Assembly: GCA_032622095.1 (NCBI GenBank)
Contig: CP136068.1
Location: 161,527,465-161,591,464, forward strand
Direction of reading: 5' to 3'
DNA from: Siphonodentalium dalli
Taxonomy: Eukaryota > Mollusca > Scaphopoda > Gadilida > Siphonodentaliidae
DNA: 64,000 nucleotides
The position numbers and the translations under genes are program-made. Below are positions 36,800-48,209 of the stretch, piece by piece. How positions within the stretch are numbered: position 1 is the first letter of the stretch; every line of letters begins with the position of its first letter. The notes below the pieces were generated by a model. That model had not been told where the DNA came from. It ran no database searches and worked only from the letters and a program-made list of their open reading frames with translations.

Positions 36800-39700
36800 T
36801 TCTCTCCTTGCATACCCTCGGGCTTCCACCAATGTCCACCTCAGTAAGTATCACACATAATAAGGCAGCACACATGCAATTATATCACAATTGCTGTAAG
36901 TGTGACTGTGACACCTGTCATTTTAAAGCAATGATACAAGCTGTGGACAGATTCATCCTTTTTTTTACCAAAGTAAATTATATTATTCTACCACTGGTTA
37001 AGTGGTCCTGCTCAATCGCTTTGATGCTGTTGAGTAAAAATACCTTTAACGGGCTTTCGGCTAAGACATTTTACACGGCTGCGCTTCGTTGATTCTTTTA
37101 TCGATATTCTCATTCGGATATTATAACGAACCAAGGCCGGACGCTGCTGCAATTTTGGGACCACTTTTGTCGCACAGTAGATCGGTGGGCTTAAAGCAAC
37201 AATGTCGTAATCGGAAAATCTTGTTACTGTGCCTTTCGATTACTGGTATTGCAAATGAGAATTATGAATATTGAATTACAATGTAAGTTCATTCGTAACG
37301 GTAGTTTACCTTCTATTTAGAAAATAAGACACAATAAATAACGACACTATAGTAACTACAGTCTATACACCCGTCGGGGTGAGTGAAAAGTGATAGAAAT
37401 TCCTGATGTGAAATATAAAAGAATGTCACCACGATTTACATTTCTACTGTGCGAAGGTGCATGGGCCTTTAATGTACATAACTTGGTACCGTGCGTTACT
37501 GTGCTAAACGAAATAACATATATTTAATATGGAATTAATTGTTATCATAAGACTACATAGTACATACATGCAAGTGATAATCCATAAATATCATACTATT
37601 TTCTGGAATCGAAAGGAAACATATAACTGTGAACAAATCAGAAGATACATTCGTGCAGCCGGGAACTCTTTCAATGCGGAAAGTTACACGATGTTCGTTG
37701 ATTTTCTTCGAAATGCTAGCGACAAAAATAATTAATGCAGTTACAGCAAGGGGTAATCAAAAAAATTGCAGGAAAATATGCCGGGGTGGGTGATAGAACC
37801 GAGAGGCACAACATCATGCATTGTTTTTACTACATACCTTTTGTGCACATATTGGACATTTGTAACATTATAAAACATTATAACGCCAAAAACATCATAT
37901 TTATGTTACTGGGACCTCACATGAAACTTAGAGGAGATTATATTAAGCTATGGCGTGTTGCATATGGGACCGTGAAGTGAAAATATTCCTTCCCGACACT
38001 TTTGGAAAGAAATTTCGAGAAATTCAAAACTGAAACAAACAATTGCAACGTCAGGTGTATCATATGCCCACCGACGCTCAGTATAGAGAGTGAGAAATAC
38101 TAAATAACTACTATATTAATGGACGGAAAATTGTGTTATTATCTACAAGCAAGTTCCATCACTCTGACGAAATCAATGGAGAAAATCCACTGTATTAATT
38201 TTCTCATATTGACCTATCACTATTGCAAAGATTTCCGAATATCGAACAAGCTGAAATGTTTGTACGGACACAAAACATTACCAAATCAAACAAGGGCCAT
38301 AACTCTGGTAAACATTAATGGACGAAATCCATAGTAATGTGTATCCTTTCCGATAACCTGTGCATAACCATGCCAAAGGAGAACAATGTCCGAACATTAA
38401 CACCCGAGTTACAGGGTGATATTTTCTGACGGACAGATGGACGCAGCCCTCGGCTAGCCTACATGCCCAGAAACATACGGGGGTTGGGGACATAATAAAC
38501 CTGTCCTAATGTAGCTAAGACATTTAAACCTAGATCATTGTGTGCGTGGAAAATGAGCAAGCAACTGTCTCAAACATTACTCTGACTATCAGTGACAAGA
38601 AAATCACTGTCGTTAGTGCATCAAGCTAATCAATTAATTATTTGCATGTCTGTCAACTCAGATGATCTGTTACTCTCATAACACCTAAAGTATCTAAGTT
38701 TGGAATAGTGACTGCTTGTCATTTAGTATAACAGAAGTTGCTCCTGCAGGCTGCCAAAAGTGGTATGAAATAATGCTATATACTAGGCTGGTTGGCAGAC
38801 GTTCACGTAATAGCTTGTAGGGTGTAATGCTATAGTCACTGTATATGCAGGGGTATCCCGGGACATGTATAATTTGTTTTTGCAAAATTGGATGCAAATA
38901 CCTAAAACTGGTGTTTTATATGCACCTATCAGGCTTCTGATGGGATACCTTATTTGTCAATTACGTGGATGCATTAGAATTTCCATTTAGCAGTATGGAA
39001 TTTGACCACCCAGGAAGACCTAGCATATTCTCATCACACACTGACATGAAACATCCAATGCGTGTATGTGGTAGGCAAATGCATATCAGCCAGTATTTGA
39101 AAAAAATCTTCACATTTGCCTGTATTAAAAAAACATTATTTCTGGAACAGGTTGAACTGTCAATTGAACTAAAGGCGATAATTCCCCTGTAATATGAGTA
39201 ATATCAGTAGAGTTTTAGACCAAAATTAGTGAAATTTGGAGGGTGGGTTAAAAATTATTTGTTTTAGGTTTTGGAGTGGTGGTTGCCTGCAACACAAGAA
39301 ATGAAAGGGCACTCGAAGCTGGACAACCTCTTTCGCGAATGAAGACCTACAGCAACACCACCTTATGTACCTTCATATTAAAGCTGTATTAATATGTTCA
39401 TATGTGAATAGCATCAATTAATGCATAATATATAGCATTATTCTGCAGATGATTTGCTTGTACCCGAAACGACAGACAGCACTGTCAGCTACAATATATA
39501 TATAAGTCAGTAGTTGCATCAGGGGGTCAAGGGGCTTCATGGTCGATACCCCCCAACCTCCCACCCAGTCGGGGAAATCTGCAATGGTCAGCCCGGTAGC
39601 TTCGGGGTCACATAGCCCCCATGTCGGTGATCATATATAGCCCCTGCGTCGGGGAAAGTCTGACGCCACCACATATAGACACATCAAGAGAAGAATGTTA

Positions 39701-40797
39701 ATAATTTAAACAGAACGTCCACCATAAGTGCATTGTATGGGTTATCGTGCGAACAAATATTTTAAGCGGTCCAAGTTACCGGCAGCCTGTACATTCCGAC
39801 ACAATTAGAACTTGACTCAGTGCGGTCAGACATATGCGTAATGGTTGGGTTGTCATCGGACAAATCGCGCGACCTGTAATTCTCGTATAAATCGCCAAAT
39901 GCACGATATTTACAGAGGTTACATGCAAGTGTGTATCCACCTTAATTTTTTTATGATAGATTTTGATATCTATATCTACCATTTCAGGTGACATAAAATG
40001 AGAGTTCACATGTTTCCACCGGGATGTCAGGGCAACCCCTACTTATTTCTCAAAATGTGTTTCCCCGTGTTGATTTTTCAAAGATTGAAGACCTGAACAT
40101 TTCATATGCTACCTTAGTCGTCAGACATTTTAAACTTATATGACCTTTATGGTTAATCGTGTTTCGCTCCAAATGTTGTCTAATCTATTTTCATTGTCAG
40201 AATATGTGTTATCATTACAGCTTGTACTGGACCTGTTGTACAGATACTTTGTGACTCGAGCAGTTCATGTAATGCTTCCACCGATAACAATCCTGTAATA
40301 AACTAGTAAATGACACCTTTTGTCAATCCCGCCTTCATGAAGTTTTGAAAAATGGTAGAAATCTCCTATTTGATTTTGGGATTTTCTTATAACGGCTGTT
40401 CATTGGTACACCTATTTTTTCGAGCAATTTCACGTAAACATATTGTTTCAACCCTTTGAGCGGGCTTCTTTTATGAAAGTATGCCATTCTAAACTACATT
40501 AACATGACGACCCAATCACTCCTTCATGGCAATATTAAGACCAATTGAATGTTAGTTGACTTCCTATTCAAGGGCCATCACGATTAATCATTTGCGCGGA
40601 TCGAGACATGTTATTTCGTGGAACCGCTTAAGTGTGACGCTGTTTTTTAATATTGCTCTATGGAATATGATGTTGGGTTATGCCTCTTGTATCGAATTCA
40701 CAAAACGCCTGATTAGTGTAATGTTTGCACCACAGGTGCTGGTTATGGCTACAATCAACTAATTATTATACAACTATCCCCTTTTGTGCACAGATTT
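36800..40797. other. No gene recognised; scattered repeat scraps
   Basis: Short unassigned frames only. AAGGGCCATAACTCTGG at 38,296 and a GACGGACAGATGG tract at 38,428 are pieces of a dispersed repeat. A small internally repetitive GC-richer patch at about 39,520-39,660 repeats 'GTCGGGGAAA' twice. Confidence 0.4.
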
Positions 40798-40914
40798 TCA
40801 GTATAGAAAAATACCCCTATCCCCTGCCAAATTTAGCGACCAACGTAGACGCTTGACGAACAATCCCACACAAATGGCCGAGGAATTAACATATGACAGA
40901 CCCTGATACGATCA
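40798..40914 (+). other. Possible short terminal coding exon
   Basis: A plausible acceptor (CTTTTGTGCACAG) ends at 40,793-40,796, and an open stretch follows that includes KIPLSPAKFSDQRRRL and TNNPTQMAEELTYDRP before TGA. The composition is protein-like, but there is no upstream partner exon and no domain. An overlapping 39-codon acidic frame starts at 40,892 (MTDPDTISQAKNK). Offered only as a candidate. Confidence 0.15.
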
Positions 40915-41379
40915 GTCAAGCAAAAAACAAAACTTCAGGAGAGTTCGGAGAACTAGAAGATGAAGAATCAGAGGTGGATATAGTGGCATCTATAGAAGCC
41001 AGCGTCCACTAACAACATAAGGTTACATAAGGTTACATAAGGAATTTCTTTCTTTTTTTCACATTAAAACAACCGAAGATATTATACACCATTCAACTGC
41101 CGGTATTTGTTTTATGCTTTATGAGTTCCCTACACAAATGCCAAGGGGCATAATTTCAATTATTTAGTTGCTTATAACCTTATCTGTTACACGCGGCTCA
41201 TTGTTGGTGTTTTCTGCCCATGTGGCGTCATTTCTGATGTTAAGTTTCAGTATATACGATAGAGTTGTCTCTCTTGTCCTAGATCTCTACACCATGGTTA
41301 TGGTCGTACATTCATTGCATCATATTTTATCCGATTGTTTGAGGGACGGACTCAGTATGATTTCGTTGCTTCAATTACA

Positions 41380-41860
41380 GTCAAGGGCGGATCCAGGGGG
41401 GGGGGCGCCCCGGCGCGCGCCCCCCTATTTTCGCCAGAGCAAGGAAATTTTGCGAGGTGTACTGGCGCCATTTGTCACGGGCGCCCGAAGATTCCACACT
41501 GAATATTTCTAACGTGCATGCAAATACAGCGGTTTACATGTTTTACATTACTCAAACGTATATATTTTTAACAATGGGTTGAAATGACTTCAATTTGGTT
41601 TTCCACGCAATATGTATAGCCATGCAAGGGTCGAATCCAACATCCCGAGAAGAAAGCTCGCGGACTATTTTTCGCCATGCAGAGCAAACAATTTCTGCGA
41701 CATTTTGTATCGGAGTGTCGGAAAATATCTCGCCCGGCGCCAAGTTTTGGGCGCCCGAAGTTTCAACACTGAATATTTCTATCAACACTAAATATAGCAA
41801 TTCTAAAAGTGGAGTCAAAATTTTGACAATTCCATCTACATATATGTAAAGAACAAATGA
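41380..41860. mobile_element. GC-rich transposon fragment with GGCGGATCCAGG end and an internal duplication
   Basis: GGGCGGATCCAGGGGG at about 41,385-41,400 resembles the terminus of a widespread non-autonomous hAT-like family. GGCGCCCGAAG.TT.CACACTG at about 41,480 recurs in diverged form at about 41,750, as does TCGCCA...AGAGCAA. The palindromic element inserted just beyond it. Confidence 0.45.
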
Positions 41861-41879
41861 TTGATAAACATGAGTCGTC

Positions 41880-41885
41880 TACAGT
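41880..41885 (+). repeat. Left 6-bp target-site duplication TACAGT
   Basis: TACAGT immediately precedes the first base of the palindromic element and is repeated in direct orientation at 53,452-53,457. Host DNA beyond the two copies is unrelated. Confidence 0.88.
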
Positions 41886-42100
41886 AGAAGATAGAGCGTC
41901 TCGTTACTCTCACATCTAAAAATAGAATCTTTGGGGTCTAAAATTGGTTGTGGGTGTCTCGTTACCTTCACATCTAAAAATAGAATCTTTGGGTCTAAAA
42001 ATTGTTTGAGGGTAAAATTGTTTGAGGGTAAAATTGGTTGTACTAAAATATTCCCAAAATATCAAAACCCAAAATATTTTTTCAAAACCCAAAACTTCCA
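41886..42100. repeat. Outer terminal module, left
   Basis: It contains two sub-copies of TCTCGTTAC(T/C)(C/T)TCACATC, each followed by TAAAAATAGAATCTTTGGG. It then has a doubled GTTTGAGGGTAAAATT and GTACTAAAATATTCCC. Mirrored at about 53,237-53,451 and repeated in direct orientation within the arm at 47,950-48,010. Confidence 0.8.
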
Positions 42101-42415
42101 AAATTTCAAAAACTTCCAAAATTTCAAAAACTTTCAAATATTTCAAAAATTTCAAAAACTTTCAAATATTTCAAAAATTTCAAAAACTTCCAAAATTTCC
42201 AGAATTTCCAAAACTTCCAAAATTTCCAAAATTTCCAAAATTTCCAAAACTTACAAAATTTCCAAAACTCCAAAAATTTCCAAAATTTCCAAAATTTCCA
42301 AAATTTCCAAAATTTCCAAAACTTCCAAAATTTCCAAAACTCCAAAAATTTCCAAAACTTCCAAAACTTCCAAAATTTCAAAAACTTCCAAAATTTCCAA
42401 AACTTCCAAAATTTC
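42096..42415. repeat. AT-rich 9-bp array, left arm
   Basis: Alternating 9-mers CCAAAATTT, CCAAAACTT and CAAAAATTT. A stop-free 9-bp unit makes several frames open on both strands (Lys/Ser/Ile or Lys/Phe/Trp repeats); these are not genes. Mirrored at 52,910-53,240. Confidence 0.9.
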
Positions 42416-42505
42416 AATATAATGAAGATGACGAGCAACCAATTTTCGACTGGCCTGAGGCATTACGTTATGGAATGAATAACGACAGCGGATCAGAATG
42501 CATAC

Positions 42506-43020
42506 ATATAGTACGTCACTTGGACATTTTATCAGTTTATCACGTCATCACTAAATGTGGCAATCGGGTATCCACCGATGCCTGCAATATATTATTTATA
42601 ATAATTGGACTCATTGATCTCACGTGAATAATACTCTTAGTTGTTCCAATAAAATAGTTATCAAATTCGATCACCAATAGATTTGACTGTGGAATGTAAG
42701 GACCTTTAACTTATTTATCGATCTAAAGGGACACTCATTATGAATGAATGTTAACAATACAAGCGCACGAATGAAGAGCGTTCAACATATACGAAATTAC
42801 TACACGAATGAATTGAACCTTGAAATTTATATTTTCAAATCTTACCAACAACAGCTACAGACATAATCATAGTATTATACTGTCTTGCATGTACACACGC
42901 TATGACATCATTAAAGGCGGACAATCCACTCACGGTGTGACAACAGATACGGACATAGGCATGGTGTTATACAGTCTTCTATGTACCCACGCTATGACAC
43001 CATTAACGTACATTGGATGT
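42506..43020. repeat. Noncoding modules between the 9-bp array and the minisatellite, left arm
   Basis: Positions 42,506-42,720 (starting ATATAGTACGTCACTTGGAC) recur almost unchanged at 45,580-45,790 in the same orientation. Positions 42,735-43,015 contain the module ACGAATGAAGAGCGTT...GACATCATTAAAGG, which recurs at 46,205-46,480 and in shorter form at about 45,957-46,110. Mirror copies lie in the right arm at 52,310-52,825. No coding signal. The modules lie outside the gene cluster and could be regulatory or packaging-type repeats; this is speculation. Confidence 0.75.
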
Positions 43021-43051
43021 TAGGTATATGACTCTTGAGTATGTACCGATC

Positions 43052-45318
43052 AATGAGCAAATGAGCAAAAAACTGAGCAAATGAGCAAGAAAATGAGCAA
43101 ATGAGCAATAAAAATGAGCAAATGAGCATAAAAATGAGCAAATGAGCAAGAAAATGAGCAAATGAGCAAGAAAATGAGCAAATGAGCAATAAAAATGAGC
43201 AAATGAGCAAGAAAATGAGCAAATGAGCAAGAAAATGAGCAAATGAGCAATAAAAATGAGCAAATGAGCAAGAAAATGAGCAAATGAGCAAGAAAATGAG
43301 CAAATGAGCATAAAAATGAGCAAATGAGCAAAAAAATGAGCAAATGAGCAATAAAAATGAGCAAATGAGCAAGAAAATGAGCAAATGAGCAAGAAAATGA
43401 GCAAATGAGCAATAAAAATGAGCAAATGAGCAAAAAAATGAGCAAATGAGCAAGAAAATGAGCAAATGAGCAATAAAAATGAGCAAATGAGCAAATAAAT
43501 GAGCAAATGAGCAAGAAAATGAGCAAATGAGCAATAAAAATGAGCAAATGAGCAAATAAATGAGCAAATGAGCAATAAAAATGAGCAAATGAGCAATAAA
43601 AATGAGCAAATGAGCATAAAAATGAGCAAATGAGCAAATAAATGAGCAAATGAGCAAAAAAATGAGCAAATGAGCAAATAAATGAGCAAATGAGCAATAA
43701 AAATGAGCAAATGAGCAAAAAAATGAGCAAATGAGCAATAAAAATGAGCAAATGAGCAAATAAATGAGCAAATGAGCAAATAAATGAGCAAATGAGCAAA
43801 AAAATGAGCAAATGAGCAAATAAATGAGCAAATGAGCAAGAAAATGAGCAAATGAGCAAGAAAATGAGCAAATGAGCAATAAAAATGAGCAAATGAGCAA
43901 AAAAATGAGCAAATGAGCAAGAAAATGAGCAAATGAGCAATAAAAATGAGCAAATGAGCAAATAAATGAGCAAATGAGCAAGAAAATGAGCAAATGAGCA
44001 AATAAATGAGCAAATGAGCAATAAAAATGAGCAAATGAGCAAAAAAATGAGCAATAAAAATGAGCAAATGAGCAAATAAATGAGCAAATGAGCAAAAAAA
44101 TGAGCAAATGAGCAAATAAATGAGCAAATGAGCAATAAAAATGAGCAAATGAGCAAAAAAATGAGCAAATGAGCAATAAAAATTAGCAAATGAGCAAATA
44201 AATGAGCAAATGAGCAAAAAAATGAGCAAATGAGCAAATAAATGAGCAAATGAGCAAGAAAATGAGCAAATGAGCAAATAAATGAACAAATGAGCAAAAA
44301 AATGAGCAATAAAATGAGCAAATGAGCAATAAAAATGAGCAAATGAGCAAAAAAATGGGCAAATGAGCAAAAAAATGAGCAAATGAGCAAATAAATGAGC
44401 AAATGAGCAATAAAAATGAGCAAATGAGCAAAAAAATGAGCAAATGAGCAATAAAAATTAGCAAATGAGCAAATAAATGAGCAAATGAGCAAGAAAATGA
44501 GCAAATGAGCAAATAAATGAGCAAATGAGCAATAAAAATGAGCAAATGAGCAATAAAAATGAGCAAATGAGCATAAAAATGAGCAAATGAGCAAATAAAT
44601 GAGCAAATGAGCAAAAAAATGAGCAAATGAGCAAATAAATGAGCAAATGAGCAATAAAAATGAGCAAATGAGCAAAAAAATGAGCAAATGAGCAATAAAA
44701 ATGAGCAAATGAGCAAATAAATGAGCAAATGAGCAAATAAATGAGCAAATGAGCAAAAAAATGAGCAAATGAGCAAATAAATGAGCAAATGAGCAAGAAA
44801 ATGAGCAAATGAGCAAGAAAATGAGCAAATGAGCAATAAAAATGAGCAAATGAGCAAAAAAATGAGCAAATGAGCAAGAAAATGAGCAAATGAGCAATAA
44901 AAATGAGCAAATGAGCAAATAAATGAGCAAATGAGCAAGAAAATGAGCAAATGAGCAAATAAATGAGCAAATGAGCAATAAAAATGAGCAAATGAGCAAA
45001 AAAATGAGCAATAAAAATGAGCAAATGAGCAAATAAATGAGCAAATGAGCAAAAAAATGAGCAAATGAGCAAATAAATGAGCAAATGAGCAATAAAAATG
45101 AGCAAATGAGCAAAAAAATGAGCAAATGAGCAATAAAAATTAGCAAATGAGCAAATAAATGAGCAAATGAGCAAAAAAATGAGCAAATGAGCAAATAAAT
45201 GAGCAAATGAGCAAGAAAATGAGCAAATGAGCAAATAAATGAACAAATGAGCAAAAAAATGAGCAATAAAATGAGCAAATGAGCAATAAAAATGAGCAAA
45301 TGAGCAAAAAAATGGGCA
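43052..45318. repeat. 20/21-bp variant minisatellite, left arm (2.27 kb)
   Basis: Every unit has the constant core TGAGCAAATGAGCA and a short variable tail: A-AAAAA, A-TAAAAA, A-GAAAA, A-ATAAA or the shorter TAAAAA. Roughly 110 units. Very long open frames occur in all three minus frames (repeats of LLICSFAHL), but they arise only because the units lack stops. A block of about 800 bp is present twice with an exact offset of 957 bp. The corresponding right-arm array is only 1.26 kb. Confidence 0.93.
43550..45313. repeat. 957-bp segmental duplication inside the left minisatellite
   Basis: The rare short unit GAGCATAAAAATG at 43,612 recurs at 44,569, the truncated unit TGAGCAATAAAATG at 44,304 recurs at 45,261, and the unique AATGGGCA at 44,355 recurs at 45,312, each 957 bp apart. 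The order of tail variants between these marks is the same in both copies as far as I could read it. The event accounts for most of the size difference between the arms. Confidence 0.8.
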
Positions 45319-46600
45319 TACCTGTATGTAGGCCTACCAGTGGATGAATAGTCTGCCGGATAAGTACTGTGTAGACAGGTCTTGTCAGTAAGAGAGTCAG
45401 ACGATAAGTGAAGGCTCGGCTATTAAAACATAGTAATGCGATAGCGAACATCAAACGAGTCTGCGCACGCATATCTGTCAAAGGATACGATGGCAGTCAT
45501 TGGTCAATTTATCCCCGGTGTCAGCTCAGTACCCAATCGGGACGAAGCCGAAGGTCAACTCATTTTTTTTTTGCTCATTATAGTACGTCACTTGGACATT
45601 TTATCAGTTTATCACGTGATCACTAAATGTGGCAATCGGGTATCCACCGATGCCTGCAATTTATTATTTATAATAATTGGACTCATTGATCTCACGTAAA
45701 TAATACTCTTAGTTCCAATAAAATAGTTATCAAATTCGATCACCAATAGATTTGACTGTGGAATATAATGACCTTTAACTTATTTATCGATCTATGTTAG
45801 AACATGGTCTTAACAAAAAACTTGACCATAACAAAAATTACCTTACATTTATGCATGAATCTAATTAGACCATACGTAAATATTGTCAGCTTATCGTCTG
45901 ATGAGCAAATCCGATGTTTATCAAAAATAGTACAACTTCCAGTTGGTAATTACTCTTACGAATGAAGAGCGTTGAACATATACGAAATTACTACACGAAT
46001 GAACTGAAATTTATATTTTCACATCTTACCAACAACAGATACAGACATAGTCATAGTGTTATACTATCTTACATGTACCCATGCTATGACATCATTCGAA
46101 GGGGCAATACACTCAAGGAGTTAAAGTGACACGAAACAAGGGACGTGATGTAATATTGGTGTTTGAATCTTAAAGGAACACAAGACACTCTAAAGGGACA
46201 CTCATTATGAATGAATGTTAACAATACAAGCGCACGAATGAAGAGCGTTGAACATATACGAAATTACTACACGAATGAATTGAACCTTGAAATTTATATT
46301 TCACATCTTACCAACAACAGCTACATGCATTATCATAGGGTTATACTGTCTTGCATATACACACGCTATGACATCATTAAAGGCGGACAATCCACTCACG
46401 GTGTGACAACAGATACAGACATAGGCATAGTGTTATACAGTCTTCTATGTACCAATGCTATGACATAATTAAAGGGGGATAATACACGCACGGTGTGGAA
46501 TGTTAAAGTGACACGCGGTAAGGGACGTGATGTAATATTGGTGAAACCCCCTCCCCACTTATAGATATATAACGAAGACGAGAATAACATGTTGATGAAG
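45319..46600. repeat. Noncoding modules between minisatellite and gene cluster, left arm
   Basis: It contains the second copy of the 215-bp module (45,580-45,790) and two copies of the ACGAATGAAGAGCGTTGAAC module (45,957-46,110 and 46,205-46,480). It also has a sequence AAAGGG(G)CAATACACTCA with shortened relatives. Mirrored at 49,745-51,016. No protein signal; the frames seen are the same in both arms only because the arms are copies. Confidence 0.75.
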
Positions 46601-46606
46601 TTTATT
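46601..46606 (-). terminator. Poly(A) signal of the left 189-aa gene
   Basis: Minus-strand AATAAA 5 bp past the TAA stop; mirror of 49,729-49,734. A eukaryotic 3'-end signal this close to a stop suggests a compact, virus-like transcript. Confidence 0.6.
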
Positions 46607-46611
46607 GAAAT

Positions 46612-47181
46612 TTAATCATTGTCTGAATCTTCGACCGTTAGATTTACTTCTAAGAGTTTCTTGAATTTTCTCATCGCTTCATCTGCAGCCCATTCATTAT
46701 TATATCCGTGTTTGGTCAGTTTGACCATTTTCTTCATGATCATGGTATGTATGCGTGATGTTTTCAATCGATACTGGTATTCTATTAATCGTCTATAACT
46801 TTTGAGAAACAGAGCAAACTCTGTGTCGATGGTATCCTCTTTTCCCGACATGCTCTCATCTCCCGAAATGCTCTCTTCTTCTTTCACATCATTGGTGACG
46901 CGTTTCATCATACTTTTGAATGTGTCCATCTCGTTGACACATCGCGCAGCTTTCTTAAGACCGAATACCGTTCTACTACCGACGCCATTACCATCTTCTG
47001 AATCTGATAGCGTTCCACGTTCATCTTCATCTGAATCTAGAACCGCTTCGTCAGATTCATCGGTATCTTCTCCGAAGAGAGTTGGTTTTGTCTCGGACAT
47101 AACTCCGTGTTTAATCTGTTTATGTCTTTGTAGATTGTAGTTCGTCGATAAAATAATGCCACATAAATCACACCCGTGCAT
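46612..47181 (-). CDS. 189-aa C2H2 zinc-finger/acidic protein, left-arm copy
   Basis: The N terminus CDLCGIILSTNYNLQRHKQI followed by Lys-His makes one classical finger, C-x2-C-x12-H-x4-H, at residues 4-25. Residues about 38-65 are very acidic (EDTDESDEAVLDSDEDERG). A central helix-prone segment follows, and the C-terminal part (KKMVKLTKHGYNNEWAADEA) is basic and helical, ending EDSDND. This layout of one finger, acidic region and helical tail resembles small accessory proteins that I associate with Polinton/adintovirus-like elements; that link is from memory of architecture and unverified. The finger suggests DNA or protein binding in the nucleus. The gene faces outward from the palindrome centre and has its own poly(A) signal. 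This copy keeps all four zinc ligands. Confidence 0.75.
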   Translation of the reverse strand: MHGCDLCGIILSTNYNLQRHKQIKHGVMSETKPTLFGEDTDESDEAVLDSDEDERGTLSDSEDGNGVGSRTVFGLKKAARCVNEMDTFKSMMKRVTNDVKEEESISGDESMSGKEDTIDTEFALFLKSYRRLIEYQYRLKTSRIHTMIMKKMVKLTKHGYNNEWAADEAMRKFKKLLEVNLTVEDSDND

Positions 47182-47362
47182 TATCGCGAATTATTGGAAG
47201 AACCATCACTCTTATAAGTAGCGATAAAAAGAGAGAATAAGGTGCGGTATACAACCGTCGCTCTAAGAGTACGTTCGTCCCGGGGCTAGGGTATAGATAT
47301 TTGACCGCCGGTGATTCAATTAATGCCAATTTATCAGTATGGTACTCTATGTATTCATTCAT
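47168..47362 (-). CDS. Possible 64-aa ORF between the two main genes, left arm
   Basis: It starts MNEYIEYHTDKLALIE, 7 bp after the stop of the 108-aa gene, and its end overlaps the 189-aa start by 14 bp. The tail is hydrophobic (YSLFLSLLIRVMVLP) and could form a membrane helix. No family is recognised. It may be only a spacer that happens to be open. The right-arm copy has a 4-bp insertion at the start. Confidence 0.35.
   Translation of the reverse strand: MNEYIEYHTDKLALIESPAVKYLYPSPGTNVLLERRLYTAPYSLFLSLLIRVMVLPIIRDNARV
47209..47217 (-). promoter_or_regulatory. TTATAAGAG motif upstream of the left 189-aa gene
   Basis: Minus-strand TTATAAGAG ends 27 bp before the ATG. The same nonamer lies upstream of the 108-aa gene, suggesting a shared TATA-like promoter element. 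Inferred from recurrence only. Confidence 0.4.
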
Positions 47363-47369
47363 GATTTGG

Positions 47370-47696
47370 CTAATCGTATGACACTGCTCTTTTCATTTTC
47401 TTCTTATTATTATTAGACAAACCTCCATCAGACACTCTCTTGTTGGTTTGTTTGGACGCTTTACGTGTGTTTGTCAACTTATTTGCTGCAACTTCAGCCT
47501 TAGCCATTTCAATCGCTTGAGCGATGGGTGTCACCACGTTAATAAGTGGTTTTAGAACGTCTTCTTCACTATCACTAGTTTTAGTTTTGTCAATAAAGTA
47601 TCGACCCTGATTATCTGGCATTAACTTCCCATCAACCATATCTCTGAAATGTTTTCTCCACATTTCAATATCTGCTGGAATATACGGGATCGACAT
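47370..47696 (-). CDS. 108-aa basic protein, left-arm copy
   Basis: Starts MSIPYIPADIEMWRKHFRDM. The middle has an amphipathic stretch (LKPLINVVTPIAQAIEMAKA) and the C-terminal third is strongly basic (NTRKASKQTNKRV, NNNKKKMKRA), ending VSYD. No cysteines and no enzyme motif. The 'xPYIPxxxxxW' opening followed by an amphipathic and basic tail recalls small structural or minor-capsid/core-like proteins of Polinton-type elements. This is an inference from layout, not a search result. The two arm copies are identical in sequence, which points to strong purifying or homogenising pressure or to a very recent duplication. It is first in the outward-facing cluster. Confidence 0.7.
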   Translation of the reverse strand: MSIPYIPADIEMWRKHFRDMVDGKLMPDNQGRYFIDKTKTSDSEEDVLKPLINVVTPIAQAIEMAKAEVAANKLTNTRKASKQTNKRVSDGGLSNNNKKKMKRAVSYD

Positions 47697-47756
47697 GTTT
47701 CTTCAAAATGTACAAGTCACTCTTTTTTCTGCATTTTATTTTAGAAAGTTTATCGC

Positions 47757-47765
47757 CTCTTATAA
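47757..47765 (-). promoter_or_regulatory. TTATAAGAG motif upstream of the left 108-aa gene
   Basis: Mirror of 48,566-48,574; lies about 60 bp before the minus-strand ATG. See the right-arm entry. Confidence 0.4.
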
Positions 47766-48126
47766 AAATCGATTATTGGCCATGAATGCCAAATGCACCA
47801 TGATAGTTATCGATGTCAATAATGCGTTTCGTTGAGATCTTGATTGAGTATGCACCAATCAATGAGCAAATAAAGGAGCAAGCAGGATGTTATGTCGCTT
47901 GGTGGCGGAGGTAGCATCACCAAATTACCCTCGGGGGACCTCATTCTGCCATCTAAAAATAGAATCTTTGGGTCTAAAATTGGTTGTACTAAAATATTCC
48001 CAAAAACCCAAAACTTCAAAAATTTCAAAAAACTTCAAAAATTTCAAAAAATTTCAAAAACTTCAAAAATTTCAAAAACTTCAAAAATTTCAAAAAACTT
48101 CAAAAATTTCAAAAACTTAAAAAATA
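47766..48126. repeat. Inner module of the left arm
   Basis: CATCTAAAAATAGAATCTTT at 47,950, GGTTGTACTAAAATATTCCC, and an AT-rich array of AAAATTTC and AAAACTTC units (48,010-48,120) repeat the outer terminal module in the same orientation. A single minisatellite-like phrase, CAATGAGCAAATAAAGGAGC, at 47,861 resembles the start of the large minisatellite. Each arm is thus bounded by direct copies of one terminal module. Confidence 0.75.
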
Positions 48127-48209
48127 AGACCCCGGCGGCGGCGGCGGCGGCGGCGCCGGTATTTTACTGCGGCGGCGGTGCCTCCGCCGCCGCCGCCGGG
48201 GTCTTATTT
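48127..48209. other. GGC-rich central hairpin of the palindrome
   Basis: AATAAGACCCCGGCGGCGG on the left pairs with the mirrored CCGCCGGGGTCTTATT on the right. An imperfect core of about 45 bp (GGCGCCGGTATTTTACTGCGG) forms the loop. It is the only strongly GC-rich sequence in an otherwise AT-rich element. It is the symmetry centre from which both gene clusters face outward. It could be a telomere-like hairpin, replication or resolution site, or simply a (GGC)n expansion at a fold-back point. Confidence 0.75.

Noticed and set aside
41168-41512. 114-codon frame ending in the GC-rich patch
   Set aside because: The start is ordinary intergenic DNA and the end runs through a transposon terminus; no domain or splice context.
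41916-42627. Lys/Phe/Ser-rich and Trp/Lys/Phe-rich frames over the 9-bp arrays (also 52,701-53,406)
   Set aside because: A 9-bp unit without stops keeps several frames open on both strands. The products are low complexity and track the repeat.
42992-45481. Very long minus-strand open frames (up to 749 codons) in the left minisatellite, and similar plus-strand frames in the right one
   Set aside because: They consist only of translations of a stop-free 20/21-bp repeat (LLICSFAHL-type). They occur in all three frames at once and change frame with each 21-bp unit. No protein is supported.
46802-47140. 112-codon Ser/Pro-rich frame opposite the 189-aa gene (mirror at 49,195-49,533)
   Set aside because: Antisense shadow of an acidic coding sequence. 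The sense strand has the zinc finger, start, promoter-like motif and poly(A) signal.
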